A DNA stretch of 64,000 nt from Halocafeteria seosinensis (taxonomy: Eukaryota; Sar; Bigyra; Bicosoecida), in the NCBI GenBank assembly GCA_001687465.1, contig LVLI01000172.1, forward strand, positions 62,001 to 126,000, given 5' to 3'. Numbering within the stretch: the first letter of the stretch is position 1; every line of letters starts with the position of its first letter. Shown one piece after another: positions 32,539 to 43,200 of the stretch. The position numbers and the translations under genes were made by a program. The notes below the pieces were generated by a model, which saw only the letters and a program-made list of their open reading frames with translations, had not been told where the DNA came from and did no database searches.

Positions 32539-35500
32539 CCTCTCCGAGCGTCTGCGCTGTAAGTCGGAACACGGAGATGAACGACCCTCCAGACGTGTCG
32601 TAGAGAAGCCGCTTGTAGCACTGCTTCACCGTTTCAATTGCTTTGGCTCGAGGATCTGTTTTCGTTAGCTTAGTGAGGAGAGACTTCACAAACAGTGTAC
32701 AGCAATCTCTCATCTCAGCGGCCTTGTTTGCTGATTCCTCGCTGGTCTCACTATCAGGTAGCACCTCCTTAAGCTCACTTTGTTCAAACACACGTACACA
32801 TTCAACCAGTCTTTTATGGAGTATGGAACCTAGCGTGTGTAGCGTTCCCATGTCGGCGTTCGACAGAATTCGAGAAAAAAGGCTTTTACACGATCCAAGG
32901 TCGGCATTGGAAGCAAGATCCCGCGCAATCATCAAACGCTCCACAAGTAGGGCCACAACGCAATCTAAAAGAACGGAGTCAATGAAGATACTGGTTGAAC
33001 GGAGCATTATTCCCGCAGTTTCAGGAGATTTGCTTTGCGACATATTTAAAAACATACGCCGACACTTTGTAAAGTATGTACTCGAAAGGCGCAACGCTAC
33101 GAATGCCTTGTTGCTCTGAATGTTCCTTGATGATCCTTCGTTGCCATCGAGAGCTGACCTCAGAAGCGCATAGAAAAAATGCATCCGAGCGACGTGAAAA
33201 TGAGTGGTGAATATCTGCATATCAATATTGGCCCTACAATCTCCTTGAGCGAGGGAAGGGACAGATTCACTGGCCACATTGTGCGCCTGACCTGCGCGCA
33301 CAGTACCTGCCTTGTACAAATCCTCCAGGTGAGATCGTAGTACCTCGTTAACTTGAACGAAACTACCCTCAGCATCCCGAAGAGTTTGAACAGCTCTTAG
33401 CGAGAAGCTCCATATCTGAGATACTGCAAGTATGTAACATTTAAACATGCATTGTAACACTGCATAAATAACATTTCGATCGCCGAATCCATTTGTCGTG
33501 CTGAGCGCTTCCTTTATGATGGATGTTCCAATGTCAATGATCGAAATCTCAATAAACGTATACCTCAAGTCTTCATACAGAGCCGAAGTTATCCCAGAAT
33601 CGTCACTTGTGAAGTCTCGGAGACTCCTTCCTATCAACAGAACAGTATTTACCATGTTGCAACGGACTAAGGCAGAATTGAGGCTATCCCCGCATCTGTC
33701 AAACGCTCTGGCCGCTTCAGCATAGTACCTTAAAGACTCTGTGAGAGACGACTCTCCCAGTACAAGTGCTTCGTCTTCCGGGTGTGTCATCCAGACGTGC
33801 GGTGAACCTGTCTCATGAAACTTTTGCCTACCGTACCGGTTCAGAGCGTCAGCGTACTTTCTGCAGCAACGGACATAGACCGAGTGAAGGTTTGTACCTT
33901 CGCATCTCCACATGACGGCTCGGTAACTGGCTATAACGGACTGAAGAAGACTGTGTTCACTGTCATAGTCGGCGGACCAACACTCGTCCCATCTCGGCAG
34001 AGTGGAGCCGATCATCAGCTTTTGCACTTGAACACAGCAGCGAGATATATAATCATTAGTTTCAGGTTCAAAATCATTTTCGGTTTCAATTGACACAGGA
34101 ATATCCTTTCGAAAATAGGTAAATACGCTTCGCAGAGAATCCAGTTTCGACATCGCCGATTTCTGAAGCTGTGTTTCCACATCGCTTTTCTGATTTAGAA
34201 TGGTAAAGAACATATCGCCGACCAACTCCATAAGCTCAACATCTGCATTCGTCTTCTGCTGGGAATCCGCGGATTTCCTTTGATAGAGCAGCTCTGTAGT
34301 ATCGTTGACTATAACCACAGGAAGTATATCGTCGCATAGAGAAGCGATAGAAATAGACGAGTCAAGATACTCCTTCAACTCCAAAATGGTATCACGAAGT
34401 ACAATAGAAAATTGTTCATCATAAATGATCTTGTTGTCGCCGGCACAGTGATCTGATTCCTCCATCAGCACTCTCGGTAGCTCTAGCATAACCTCACTCT
34501 GCATTTGTGAACAATGAAACAAATCCGGTTGCCCAGTCCCACCCTTCACGAACGATGTATCGTCGAACCGCTCTGCTGCCAGAAACGTTCCTAGCGACTG
34601 GGTCCCGATAATGATAGCATCGTTCAAGGATCGCAATCCCAAACGAGGCATTGATTCCCGTTGCAACGCCCGGGAAATGAGGAGCGCCACCTGGAACACT
34701 TGTTTACGCAGCTTGAGAACTTTCTCCATACAGTCCGATAGTTGCGGTCGACGTAAAACATTTTCAGCTATTTCTGAGGCCACATTTCCGCGTATTCCAC
34801 ATCGGATCTCTTCCTCTTTTGTAGCGACAATCGAAGCAATAGAAGAAGCAATAACATTCCGAACTCCTTCGGCGAACAACTGCAGAGATGCAAATATGTG
34901 CCGCATTGCTTCATTTAGATACTCTACAGATTTCGGCAGTCCATGCCCAGCCGTGTCCGAATCTCCTTGAGTGCTTTGACCCTCAATCAGGAAAATCCCC
35001 GAGCAAAGACGATTCTCAGCCAATTCTTGATGGACTGCCGCGCGCATAAACGCATTTTGCTGACGATTAGATCGACTAATACCGCGGCGGTTCCGTTCAA
35101 TATTATTTTCACCTGATAGGCCGCTATCTGCCCCGATTTTGGGCGGTTGTTGATCCTCGGCGTATTGGGCCTCTTCTTCTAATTCCAACAAAAGGGAACT
35201 GCATCTTCTCAACAGTTCACCCCTCTTGGAATACAGCTGAGAAATATAGTGAGAGGAGACATGTGCGTTGTCCCGTGAGCAATAGATTTCTTGGTCTAGT
35301 TGTTTGGCGAAGCGATAGCACATCATCGCAAGCATATATCGCCACTTCCGCCTCCTGGTAGGATTGGTGGCGTCTGAAGACAGGGTGTACAGTCTGAGTA
35401 CTGATTCATTTGCTTCACGCAGTAACCAGTAGCTGCTGTTATCCTCCGAACAATTCACGCGTAGGAAATCCAGCAGTTCTTTTGCTTGGGCTTTGAACGT

Positions 35501-37195
35501 CTCCTCTGAGAAGCTAGTTGCCTGAGAGCCCACGTTTGCCAAGTTTAGAACTTGGGAGGTTGGCACTAGCTCGTATCCTTGTATATTTCCAGCTTTATGG
35601 TAGCAGAACGCTACATCCGATACTCCAGCAAGTTCATTCTCAAGGTACAGGTCTAAGCATTCATCTCTACTGAGAGGGACAGAGGTATCACGCAGGGCCA
35701 GGGACATTATACCACTGTCTGGATCGTTGCAAAACGTCATCAAATCCGAGCCTAGCACGATGGAATGACTTCCAAATTGCCATCGCGTCACACGTTGGTA
35801 TCTTCGCAAAGATGCTGGAGTAGTTACTGGGGTATTCAGAGACTCTTCTACGTTTGGCCTAGCAGATTTACCCTCGCCTTTATAAGCGGACGCACTTGCT
35901 ATGGCTTCAATTTCATGACCATCCAAATCACTCCGAGGAAAGGAGTTAGAGACGAGAGCCGTTTCGGAGGATTCCATTTCTGTTTGCCTGATACGTGTTG
36001 GGCTATTTCTACTATCCGGTTCGGGCTCCGTAGGGGCACGAAGGAGTATAGTGCTCCTTTCGTTTATCGAGTCATCTGGGAAACTCGCTGACCTACGAGT
36101 TGTGCGAGGCCTATCCTCGCCTTTGCTAAGGGACGGATCAGTATCATGACCAATGCGTTTCACTGCCTCAACGTATGAGGAGCTCTTTTCAGGTCCTAGC
36201 TGAGAGTTAGAATACTCAAGTATACCTCGGATTAGATTTTGGTTCACCTGCTCATCAGCCTTTCGAATAGACGGTGTAGAGTTCTGTTCCTGGGATTCTG
36301 AAGTGTTTACGACGAACATTGCCGCTTTGCTAGCCTCAGAAAGACTTGGCGAAACATTAGAAGAATTATTGCCAAATTCAGATGCAGCGGAGTCTGCTAA
36401 TAAATTGTCCAGTGACTGCATATCTAAAGCACTAGACCCATTATCATCCTCCAAGTCACCCTCACTGCTGTGGTCTCCATCATTTTGTAGTTTAAATTTT
36501 TCTCCCTCTGGAAGAGAATGCCGAACACCATCGACGAATTCTTCAAGGACATGCTGATACTGCTCCTTTGACGGAGGTGCCTCAACAAGAATAGTTCCTC
36601 CAATTCGATGCAACGAGAGCGAAACAGGGTCTCCGGTGAAAGGGGCCTTTAAAATATTCTTGAAATAACTTGACGGAGCGAGGAAATCTGATTCTCCGAC
36701 GTGGTTTGCAAGAAAGGAGCCAAGGGGTCGTCGCTCCAGCGTAGGAACGGAATTCGTAGACGCCTGTTGTATTTGATCTCCACTTGTAGATGACTCCTGC
36801 TGTTGTTGCCTAGACTGTTCCTCCTGCATATATTCTGTATAGCGCTTCCTGAGTTTGTTCGGGAAAATCATTTCCGATACAGCCTCTATGGCAGCCTTAT
36901 TAGGCTGTATGCGCTTTCCAAACCCTCCATGTTGATGCCTTGGTGTTCCATGGTGAGAAGTCTGTTCAGTGTTATAGCCAGGTCCGCGTACAAGGGCATT
37001 GTTGTCCGCGGGAACTACAGGCTCATTCTGCTCCGGAGGACTTGGAGTCCCTCTCCCAGTTTCCTTTCCTTTAGCTGCAGCCCGTGGAAGACGCTGTAAG
37101 TGCTTTGCCGGAGCAGCATGAAGTACAATGGAGCTATAAGCGCCGGTGCCGCTTGAAGCCCCTTCCGAGGATAGCGTATTAGTCTGATTATCCAT
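32510..37195 (-). CDS. EDRF1: EDRF1-like protein
   Basis: A single exon of 1,561 residues, the longest uninterrupted frame in the window. The N-terminal block SSYFKNILKAPFTGDPVSL and the core TRWQFGSHSIVLGSDLMTF, RDTSVPLSRDECLDLYLENE and VAFCYHKAGNIQGYELV match the conserved N-terminal region of erythroid differentiation-related factor 1, a protein also present in plants and protists. KELLDFLRVNCSEDNSSYWL continues the same alignment. The C-terminal 900 residues are helical and TPR-like in pattern, as in EDRF1. Its cellular role is poorly known; a transcription-related function is reported for the animal protein. Long Ser/Asn-rich linkers occupy residues 60-420. ATG 37195 opens directly into a Ser-rich leader. 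Confidence 0.8.
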   Translation of the reverse strand: MDNQTNTLSSEGASSGTGAYSSIVLHAAPAKHLQRLPRAAAKGKETGRGTPSPPEQNEPVVPADNNALVRGPGYNTEQTSHHGTPRHQHGGFGKRIQPNKAAIEAVSEMIFPNKLRKRYTEYMQEEQSRQQQQESSTSGDQIQQASTNSVPTLERRPLGSFLANHVGESDFLAPSSYFKNILKAPFTGDPVSLSLHRIGGTILVEAPPSKEQYQHVLEEFVDGVRHSLPEGEKFKLQNDGDHSSEGDLEDDNGSSALDMQSLDNLLADSAASEFGNNSSNVSPSLSEASKAAMFVVNTSESQEQNSTPSIRKADEQVNQNLIRGILEYSNSQLGPEKSSSYVEAVKRIGHDTDPSLSKGEDRPRTTRRSASFPDDSINERSTILLRAPTEPEPDSRNSPTRIRQTEMESSETALVSNSFPRSDLDGHEIEAIASASAYKGEGKSARPNVEESLNTPVTTPASLRRYQRVTRWQFGSHSIVLGSDLMTFCNDPDSGIMSLALRDTSVPLSRDECLDLYLENELAGVSDVAFCYHKAGNIQGYELVPTSQVLNLANVGSQATSFSEETFKAQAKELLDFLRVNCSEDNSSYWLLREANESVLRLYTLSSDATNPTRRRKWRYMLAMMCYRFAKQLDQEIYCSRDNAHVSSHYISQLYSKRGELLRRCSSLLLELEEEAQYAEDQQPPKIGADSGLSGENNIERNRRGISRSNRQQNAFMRAAVHQELAENRLCSGIFLIEGQSTQGDSDTAGHGLPKSVEYLNEAMRHIFASLQLFAEGVRNVIASSIASIVATKEEEIRCGIRGNVASEIAENVLRRPQLSDCMEKVLKLRKQVFQVALLISRALQRESMPRLGLRSLNDAIIIGTQSLGTFLAAERFDDTSFVKGGTGQPDLFHCSQMQSEVMLELPRVLMEESDHCAGDNKIIYDEQFSIVLRDTILELKEYLDSSISIASLCDDILPVVIVNDTTELLYQRKSADSQQKTNADVELMELVGDMFFTILNQKSDVETQLQKSAMSKLDSLRSVFTYFRKDIPVSIETENDFEPETNDYISRCCVQVQKLMIGSTLPRWDECWSADYDSEHSLLQSVIASYRAVMWRCEGTNLHSVYVRCCRKYADALNRYGRQKFHETGSPHVWMTHPEDEALVLGESSLTESLRYYAEAARAFDRCGDSLNSALVRCNMVNTVLLIGRSLRDFTSDDSGITSALYEDLRYTFIEISIIDIGTSIIKEALSTTNGFGDRNVIYAVLQCMFKCYILAVSQIWSFSLRAVQTLRDAEGSFVQVNEVLRSHLEDLYKAGTVRAGQAHNVASESVPSLAQGDCRANIDMQIFTTHFHVARMHFFYALLRSALDGNEGSSRNIQSNKAFVALRLSSTYFTKCRRMFLNMSQSKSPETAGIMLRSTSIFIDSVLLDCVVALLVERLMIARDLASNADLGSCKSLFSRILSNADMGTLHTLGSILHKRLVECVRVFEQSELKEVLPDSETSEESANKAAEMRDCCTLFVKSLLTKLTKTDPRAKAIETVKQCYKRLLYDTSGGSFISVFRLTAQTLGEVNRRYPASH

Positions 37196-37483
37196 CTCTC
37201 CTCAGACTCAGGCGAGAGAAATTTTATTCACACAGCACACAATCAAACGCATTACACTCAGGGTACTGGAACGGTCTTAACTCTCACGAATACAACAGAA
37301 TGTGAAGTTCGGACGTTGGTCCGTACCAAGTGCCATGCTCCATCGATTACGAACGGGGAAAATTGTAGGTTTGTTCTTGTCATTGGGTCGTTAAATGATC
37401 ACCCGGGCAAATGTGGTTTATTTTATAGCACACAGATTTTTGGCGGAATATGAATTGCCACGTCATATACATAGAAGTGTAGG

Positions 37484-38763
37484 ATGTCTCTTCCCACCGA
37501 TGACGTCCACATGGGCGAAGAGAGCTCTTTTCGGTCCCGTACAGCGCAAGAAGAAGCTCGTAGTACTCATGAAGAAAGGACAGAGTCAGATATTACACGC
37601 CTGCGATTGGTCGTCATTGCTGATGACTGTGGATACGACGCCGTCCGCGACACGGGTATTGTAAGCATCTTCATTCGAGTCCTATCACATCTTGAAATAT
37701 ACGCCCTTCCTCTTTTATTTTACAGCTGGAGTGTTTCGAAGAAAGTGGTGTCATAAGTGGGGGATCTCTGTTGGTAAATGGCAGCTCGGCCGCCCAGTTC
37801 GTGGAGAAGGCCGTTGGGCTCAAGCGAGCTCCCGCAGAACAGGATTCGGGAGAGGTTTATCAAAAGGCAAATCCAGAGACAGACACCAAGTTTGTGCCAC
37901 AAGTCGAGCGAGAATGCAATGACTCAGCATTCTCTCTGGGTTTGCATCTCAATTTAACTGAAGGGGTACCGTGCTCTTCAAGCTGTTTCTGTGAAGAAAA
38001 CGGACTGACTGTTCCAGAGAAGCAAACCGACGGCAGCTTCATCCAATGCTTTCGAGGCAAATATGGTTTTCGGAGGGCACTTCAAGCAGGAAGCGTATCC
38101 GATGACAGTGTAAGAAGCCTCGTTCACTAATCGTTTGCGCTCTAGGGATATCCTAAACTCTGTGTTCGATGGAATCCTTTGCAGATGATATGTGAAATGT
38201 GTGCCCAAATTGATCGATTTGTATATCTCCGTGGTGGCCCGCCGTCGCATCTTGATGGTCATCAACATATTCACGTCATACCAGAAGTTGCGAGCTGTAT
38301 CATACGTGCTTTATCGAGGTATTCTTGGGCGAACGGGCTGTGGATACGTGTGCCACATATGATGCCTGAGGAGCTTGACCACTGTAGTAAAACTCAGCCA
38401 TGTCATGTATCTGATTTCCTGCACAACGTCTCCTATAATGCGTCAGTTACCAAGGCAATGTTTGCCGAAGTAAAGCTACGTACCTCGGACTACTTCATGG
38501 GGTGTGGTGTCATGGGGAAGTGTATGTCGACGGATACGGTGCTCAACCTGCTCAAGTGTGCAATCAACAGAGCAACCAGGAGCCGTAAAAATGTACTGGA
38601 GTTTATGTGTCATCCTGGAAATGCTAGCTCAGGAGAGGGAGGATGTGGTGTCGGTCCTGATGAATTCTCCATGGCCGCTGACCGAGAACACGAAACACGT
38701 GTACTAAAAGGTGAGTCACTGACGAAGCAGAAGATTGCTTATTATTCGCGCCCCGAAGTTTGA
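37484..38763 (+). CDS. ChbG/YdjC-like carbohydrate deacetylase
   Basis: Exons 37484-37660, 37726-38109 and 38185-38763 (introns 65 and 75 nt) give 379 residues. The metal-dependent deacetylase motifs appear in order: VVIADDCGYDAVRDTGI, GGSLLVNGSSA, LGLHLNLTEGVP, the His pair in PPSHLDGHQHIHVIP, and FMCHPGN, with REHETRVL near the end. Bacterial ChbG removes acetyl groups from chito-oligosaccharides; eukaryotic YDJC homologues are poorly characterised. No signal peptide: the first 40 residues are acidic and hydrophilic, so it is probably cytosolic. The loop between exons 1 and 3 is longer than in bacteria and Cys-rich (CSSSCFC). Base composition and introns match its neighbours, so any transfer from bacteria would be old. 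Confidence 0.88.
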
Positions 38764-38990
38764 GGCAAATGCTGCAGAGTTAGGAAGAAAACTACATCAT
38801 TTGAAAAGGAACATGCGGAAGGACAATGTGCACTTAGAGGTTGCATATTTTCCTGACCCATGACACTTGCCGCATCTGCCAACTCCGCACGAGTGAGCTT
38901 CACACGAGCAGACGCCCCAGCTGGAGCCGAAGCCAGCACCGCGGAGATTGCAGTATACAACGCACGAAAAGCATTGTTTCTTGTTTGCAT
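38742..38990 (-). CDS. Possible small protein with signal-like leader
   Basis: An 82-codon frame from ATG 38990, overlapping the last 22 bp of the deacetylase on the opposite strand. It starts MQTRNNAFRALYTAIS followed by an Ala-rich stretch with AxA sites (VLASAPAGASA), which resembles a signal or organelle leader. The plus strand is also open here, and the GC-rich composition could explain both. No homologue recognised. Weak call. Confidence 0.22.
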   Translation of the reverse strand: MQTRNNAFRALYTAISAVLASAPAGASARVKLTRAELADAASVMGQENMQPLSAHCPSACSFSNDVVFFLTLQHLPQTSGRE

Positions 38991-39159
38991 ATCAGACGTA
39001 TTCAGTTTCAATCGATTACAGAGGGGTTGTGTCCTGAACAGATAGATATTGCGACGTGTTTGCTTTGACAGCGAGTACATACATACTACCATAACTCCGA
39101 TCGATCGCGGGAAAAAGCGAGGAACTTGTGCTTGTTCAACTGGGCTGCTACCGAACAAT

Positions 39160-39850
39160 ATGCCGGAAATCGAGAAAACAAAAGCACCTGCAGGGGGGCA
39201 TGCGGAAGCAAACCAAAAGGATGGGGCGGAAGCGACCCCTGTTAGCGCTTCTCAAGATGTGAATCTGCTTTTGACCCCGTCCGAGTTTTTCCCGACGGAT
39301 CACCACCTGCTTCACCAGGCTTTGAGGTACGTCACTCATTATTGCTCTTCTCGAGCTAGCATATGTCTGTAGGTTTGTCTATGTGACGTTGTTTGTATAC
39401 AGTGGTTCGGAAAAGTTAGAACGCTATGATATTGTCTGGTTTCCGGAGCACAAAGTTGTTCAAGCCCGAGTACTGTTTGGCCAAAACTTGAGTGGTCATC
39501 CCGGCATTGTACACGGGGGAGCCATCGCAAGTGTGTTCGATGACGTATTTGGTGTGCTATTTTTTGCGTTAAGGATGGGGACAGGCTTTACTGCTAACCT
39601 TAATGTAAACTATAAACTTCCAATCCCGGCGGGAAGAGACGTGCTGTACCAAGTTGAGTTGCAGAAGGTAGAAGGTAGAAAGGTGCAACTCAAAGCGTTT
39701 ATTTACGATGCGGACAATACCTCAAGGAAGCTCGCTGATGCCACTGCATTGTTCATAATGAAGAATGTCCCATCGAGTGGCGATGCCATTCATAGAATGG
39801 AGTCTCACCTAGCGGACCTGGAAACGGAGGCGTATCGCCGCCATTGGTAA
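39160..39850 (+). CDS. Hotdog-fold thioesterase (4HBT/THEM4-like), short form
   Basis: Exons 39160-39326 and 39403-39850 (76-nt intron) give 204 residues. The hotdog core includes SGHPGIVHGGAIASVFDD, where the HGG loop and the following Asp are family features, then GTGFTANLNVNYKLPIPAG and ADATALFIMKNVP. Such enzymes hydrolyse acyl-CoA thioesters. A short hydrophilic leader precedes SEFFPTDHHLLHQALR; it lacks a targeting signal, so a cytosolic location is inferred. The paralogue at 47213 shares the core at high identity and has its intron at exactly the same codon (within the AGT of LR-SGS). The large ankyrin-kinase gene lies between the two copies. Confidence 0.88.
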
Positions 39851-40246
39851 GTGTTTACGAACTTCCGTAGTGGTAATTGACCGAAGCTAAATCTTATCAT
39901 CGCGACCACCGAGGGCGTTGCATGTGGGCACAAGTGGAAATATACTACCTTCCACTGGCTGTGTTTGAGGCGGCGAGTCTCAGATACACCCCGTTGCTGT
40001 TTCAATGAACACACCATCTGTTTTCCGTTCGGTGTTTAGACTTTTTACACTTCTTCCGTTCATTCTCACGCAAGTTCCAAGTCTCCGAGGAATGATTGTT
40101 TGCTCGTTCAGATAGACCTTGGAGGGAGCAAAAATACTCTTGTCAATTCGTGCAGTTGTTATTTTCGGCTGAAATATGCAACGTCTTTATATCCCCTTGT
40201 TTGTGCTCGGTGGCCATTTTGCTCCGTAGCTTGTTTTAGGAGAACA
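39851..40246. other. Intergenic region, no gene seen
   Basis: About 0.4 kb between the thioesterase stop and the first exon of the ankyrin-kinase gene, same strand. Presumably holds the promoter of the latter. Nothing else recognised. Confidence 0.45.
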
Positions 40247-43200
40247 ATGGAGAGGCCTTATCGCCTACTGGGGCGCCAGACACTCTTGGCGGAGGTGAGG
40301 AAGATACACGGTGTCATTTGCCGCAAGGAAAGCGCGAGACGGCGTATTGACGCATTTCTGAAGAAGTACTCCATCCAACATGTAGACAACATTCGGAGCG
40401 AGTCTGTACGTATACTTCTTGGCTTTGAGGTGGCGTGCAAAGAAATTTCGCAACGTAGCATGTACAGAAGGGTGGAACGCTGCTGCACTACGCTCTTCTT
40501 CTGGAATTCCTCGATCTTGCCCGGCTCCTAATCGATGTATACAAAGCAGATCCTCATATCCGAATTTGGGTACGTCGTGACTCAATTATGAAATGGGGAT
40601 GGACACGTAGTGGTACCAATCAGTGCTGCCCGGCAGACGGGGGATACATCAGTACACATTGCCAGCCGGACGGGCAACTGTAAGGCTCTCACAATGCTTG
40701 TGGATGAATACAAAGTCGAGCCGAACACCCCAGCCTCGGTAAGTAGCATTGGGACAGAGTCCACTTGATCTAGCCCACGTGGAAGGATTACATGCACTTC
40801 TTCCAGAATGGGAAGACTGCGCTACATCATGCGGCTTCAAGCGGTAAGATGGAATCTGCAAAATTGCTTATGGAAAACTATAAAGCTGACTGCAAACTGG
40901 GCGACAACGTGAGTCCATGATATGAAGCTTGGTAGGCTGGTAAAAAAATACATCGCTCTCCGTGGTCTCAGTTCGGCTGTACTCCATTACATGATGCTGC
41001 CGCACATGGAAGGAAGGAATTGCTCCAGCAACTGATCACAAGCAGTGATGCTGCTCTTTGCACTAGTAGGACACAGGTACGATGGTCTGTTATCTCACTA
41101 CATACTCGTGAGTCTTAATGGGTTGACTCTTGGCAGGAGGGTCTAACACCGTTGCATTTGGCATCCAAGGAAGGACAGACAGCAGTGGTTGACCTCATGC
41201 TTAAGTACTACATCAAAGATGCTAACATTAAAAGTCAGGTTAGTCTAAGGACGTGCAGATTGAATTTTAGACTGATGTGGTGCTCTACTTGTCCTTACTA
41301 TGGTGGTGCAGCATGGCTGGACCCCGTTGCACATGGCCGCTCGAGCCGGACACATGAAAGTCATTCAAACACTGATAGATACGCATCAAGCAGATAAACA
41401 GTGCCAAAGTGTGGTACGTGGCCACTTGTGGATACAAAGATTCGCTTGAGAACCGGTAGTACAGTATGCTCATCTGTGGCCCTTTCAATTTACAGGATGA
41501 GTTTACACCTTTGCATTTAGCGGCACTGAACGGGTATAGCCATGTTGTCCAGTTGTTTGCGGGAGATTACAAGGTGGATGTCAACGTTGTGTCTCAGGTA
41601 TTTTCATGAGTTCAGTCGTGTAGACAATGGTCCAGAAGTGCAACCTGACATTTTATTTCATGTATGTCCAGGGGGGATGGACTGCTCTTCATCTAGCATG
41701 TCAAAATGGGCATTCGAATGTAGCACGAATGCTTACGGAGAAATACTCGGCGAATAGCATCCCGCGAAGCCAGGTAAGAGAGGGCCCCATTTTCGCTTCA
41801 GGTACCGCTGAATTGAGCTGATCATCTTTACATGTTGAGTCTTCAGCTTGGTTTGACTCCATTACACTTGGCGTCTGCGGGCGGCCATCAAGACACCATA
41901 AGAATGTTAATAGAGGAGTTTGATGGGGACGTCAATAGTACAAGTTCTGTAAGTTGAAATTGCTGCTGATGAGCTGTCTCCGCACATGCACTTGCCCATT
42001 TTGCACTCACGAGACAGTTTGGGGCTACACCCTTGCATTTGGCATCTCAAGGAGGTCATAAGAAAGCCATAAGAATGCTTGTTGATGAATATAGGGCGAG
42101 CCCAAAGGCAAAGGTGGTACGTTGCATCAAAACCTGTTGGCGTCAAACGGAGCAGTGCTGCATTTGGGATCGGATTGCAGAACGGCTTGTCCTGCCTGCA
42201 TTTGGCATGTATCCGTGGACATTCGGATTCTATCCGCCTTCTTATAAATGAGTATAGCGTGGATCCGCATACACCGGAAGAAAACGTTAGTCGGAGTATT
42301 GGAACCTTGATGTTGTGTTGCGATGCTATGGTTAAGAGTACCATGTGATGTGCAGTGCTCGAAGACACCCTTACATCTCGCTTGCGAGAATGGGCATGTG
42401 GCGGTCGTTCGACTCTTGATTAACGAATATGGTGTTGATCCATGTACTAAGGATAGTGTGAGTGAGCATCCACTTCTCATTGGCAATCGTGAGTCCCTCT
42501 TTTATTGTACTACTCCTATATCCAGAGTGGCTGTATCCCGTCCGATTCTGTCACCGGTAGAGACTCCAGTTCTATAGTGGCGTTCCTGACACCTGTAATG
42601 GAAGACGAAAGACCCCTATCTGCTATATCGCGTAGCCAAACAATGCTGTACTCCCGGCATCCGAATTGCTCCAGAGAAATCTTGGATCTGGTTGCCAATA
42701 TATCGAGGAAAGGCAGACATGCCATCCAGGAATTCTTAGCCTCAAGCAATGAAGTTCAAGCACTTCGCTCCCTGGAAGAATTGGAAGATTATCTCGTTCG
42801 TAGCCTTCTTGATGATCGAGGCGAACGTGAGCAGTTATTAACGGATATTATCAAACTTGGAACAACAGAAGACAATATTGCAAACGTTCAGGGTGTCCTA
42901 CGGCAAGTCAGCAACTGTAACGGTTCGCAGCTCGCTGCAGTTTGCGAGGAGAGAGGACTTTTTCTGAAAGCTGCTCAGATGTACGTCAGTGTTGATGACG
43001 TGGGGCGCTGTCTACAAAAGGCGGAAAACGTTCCCTACAGTGCCTTATCCAATCTCTTGTCAAAGTACAACTCCAGAGAAGCGAAGCAACTTCTTTGCAT
43101 GATAGCTCAAGCTGACTCATTTGACATTTGTGGGTTTCTTATTAAATTCATTCAGGAGAATGGACCCTCTGCGTGTGACTCCCTCGTGGGGCTATGCCAG

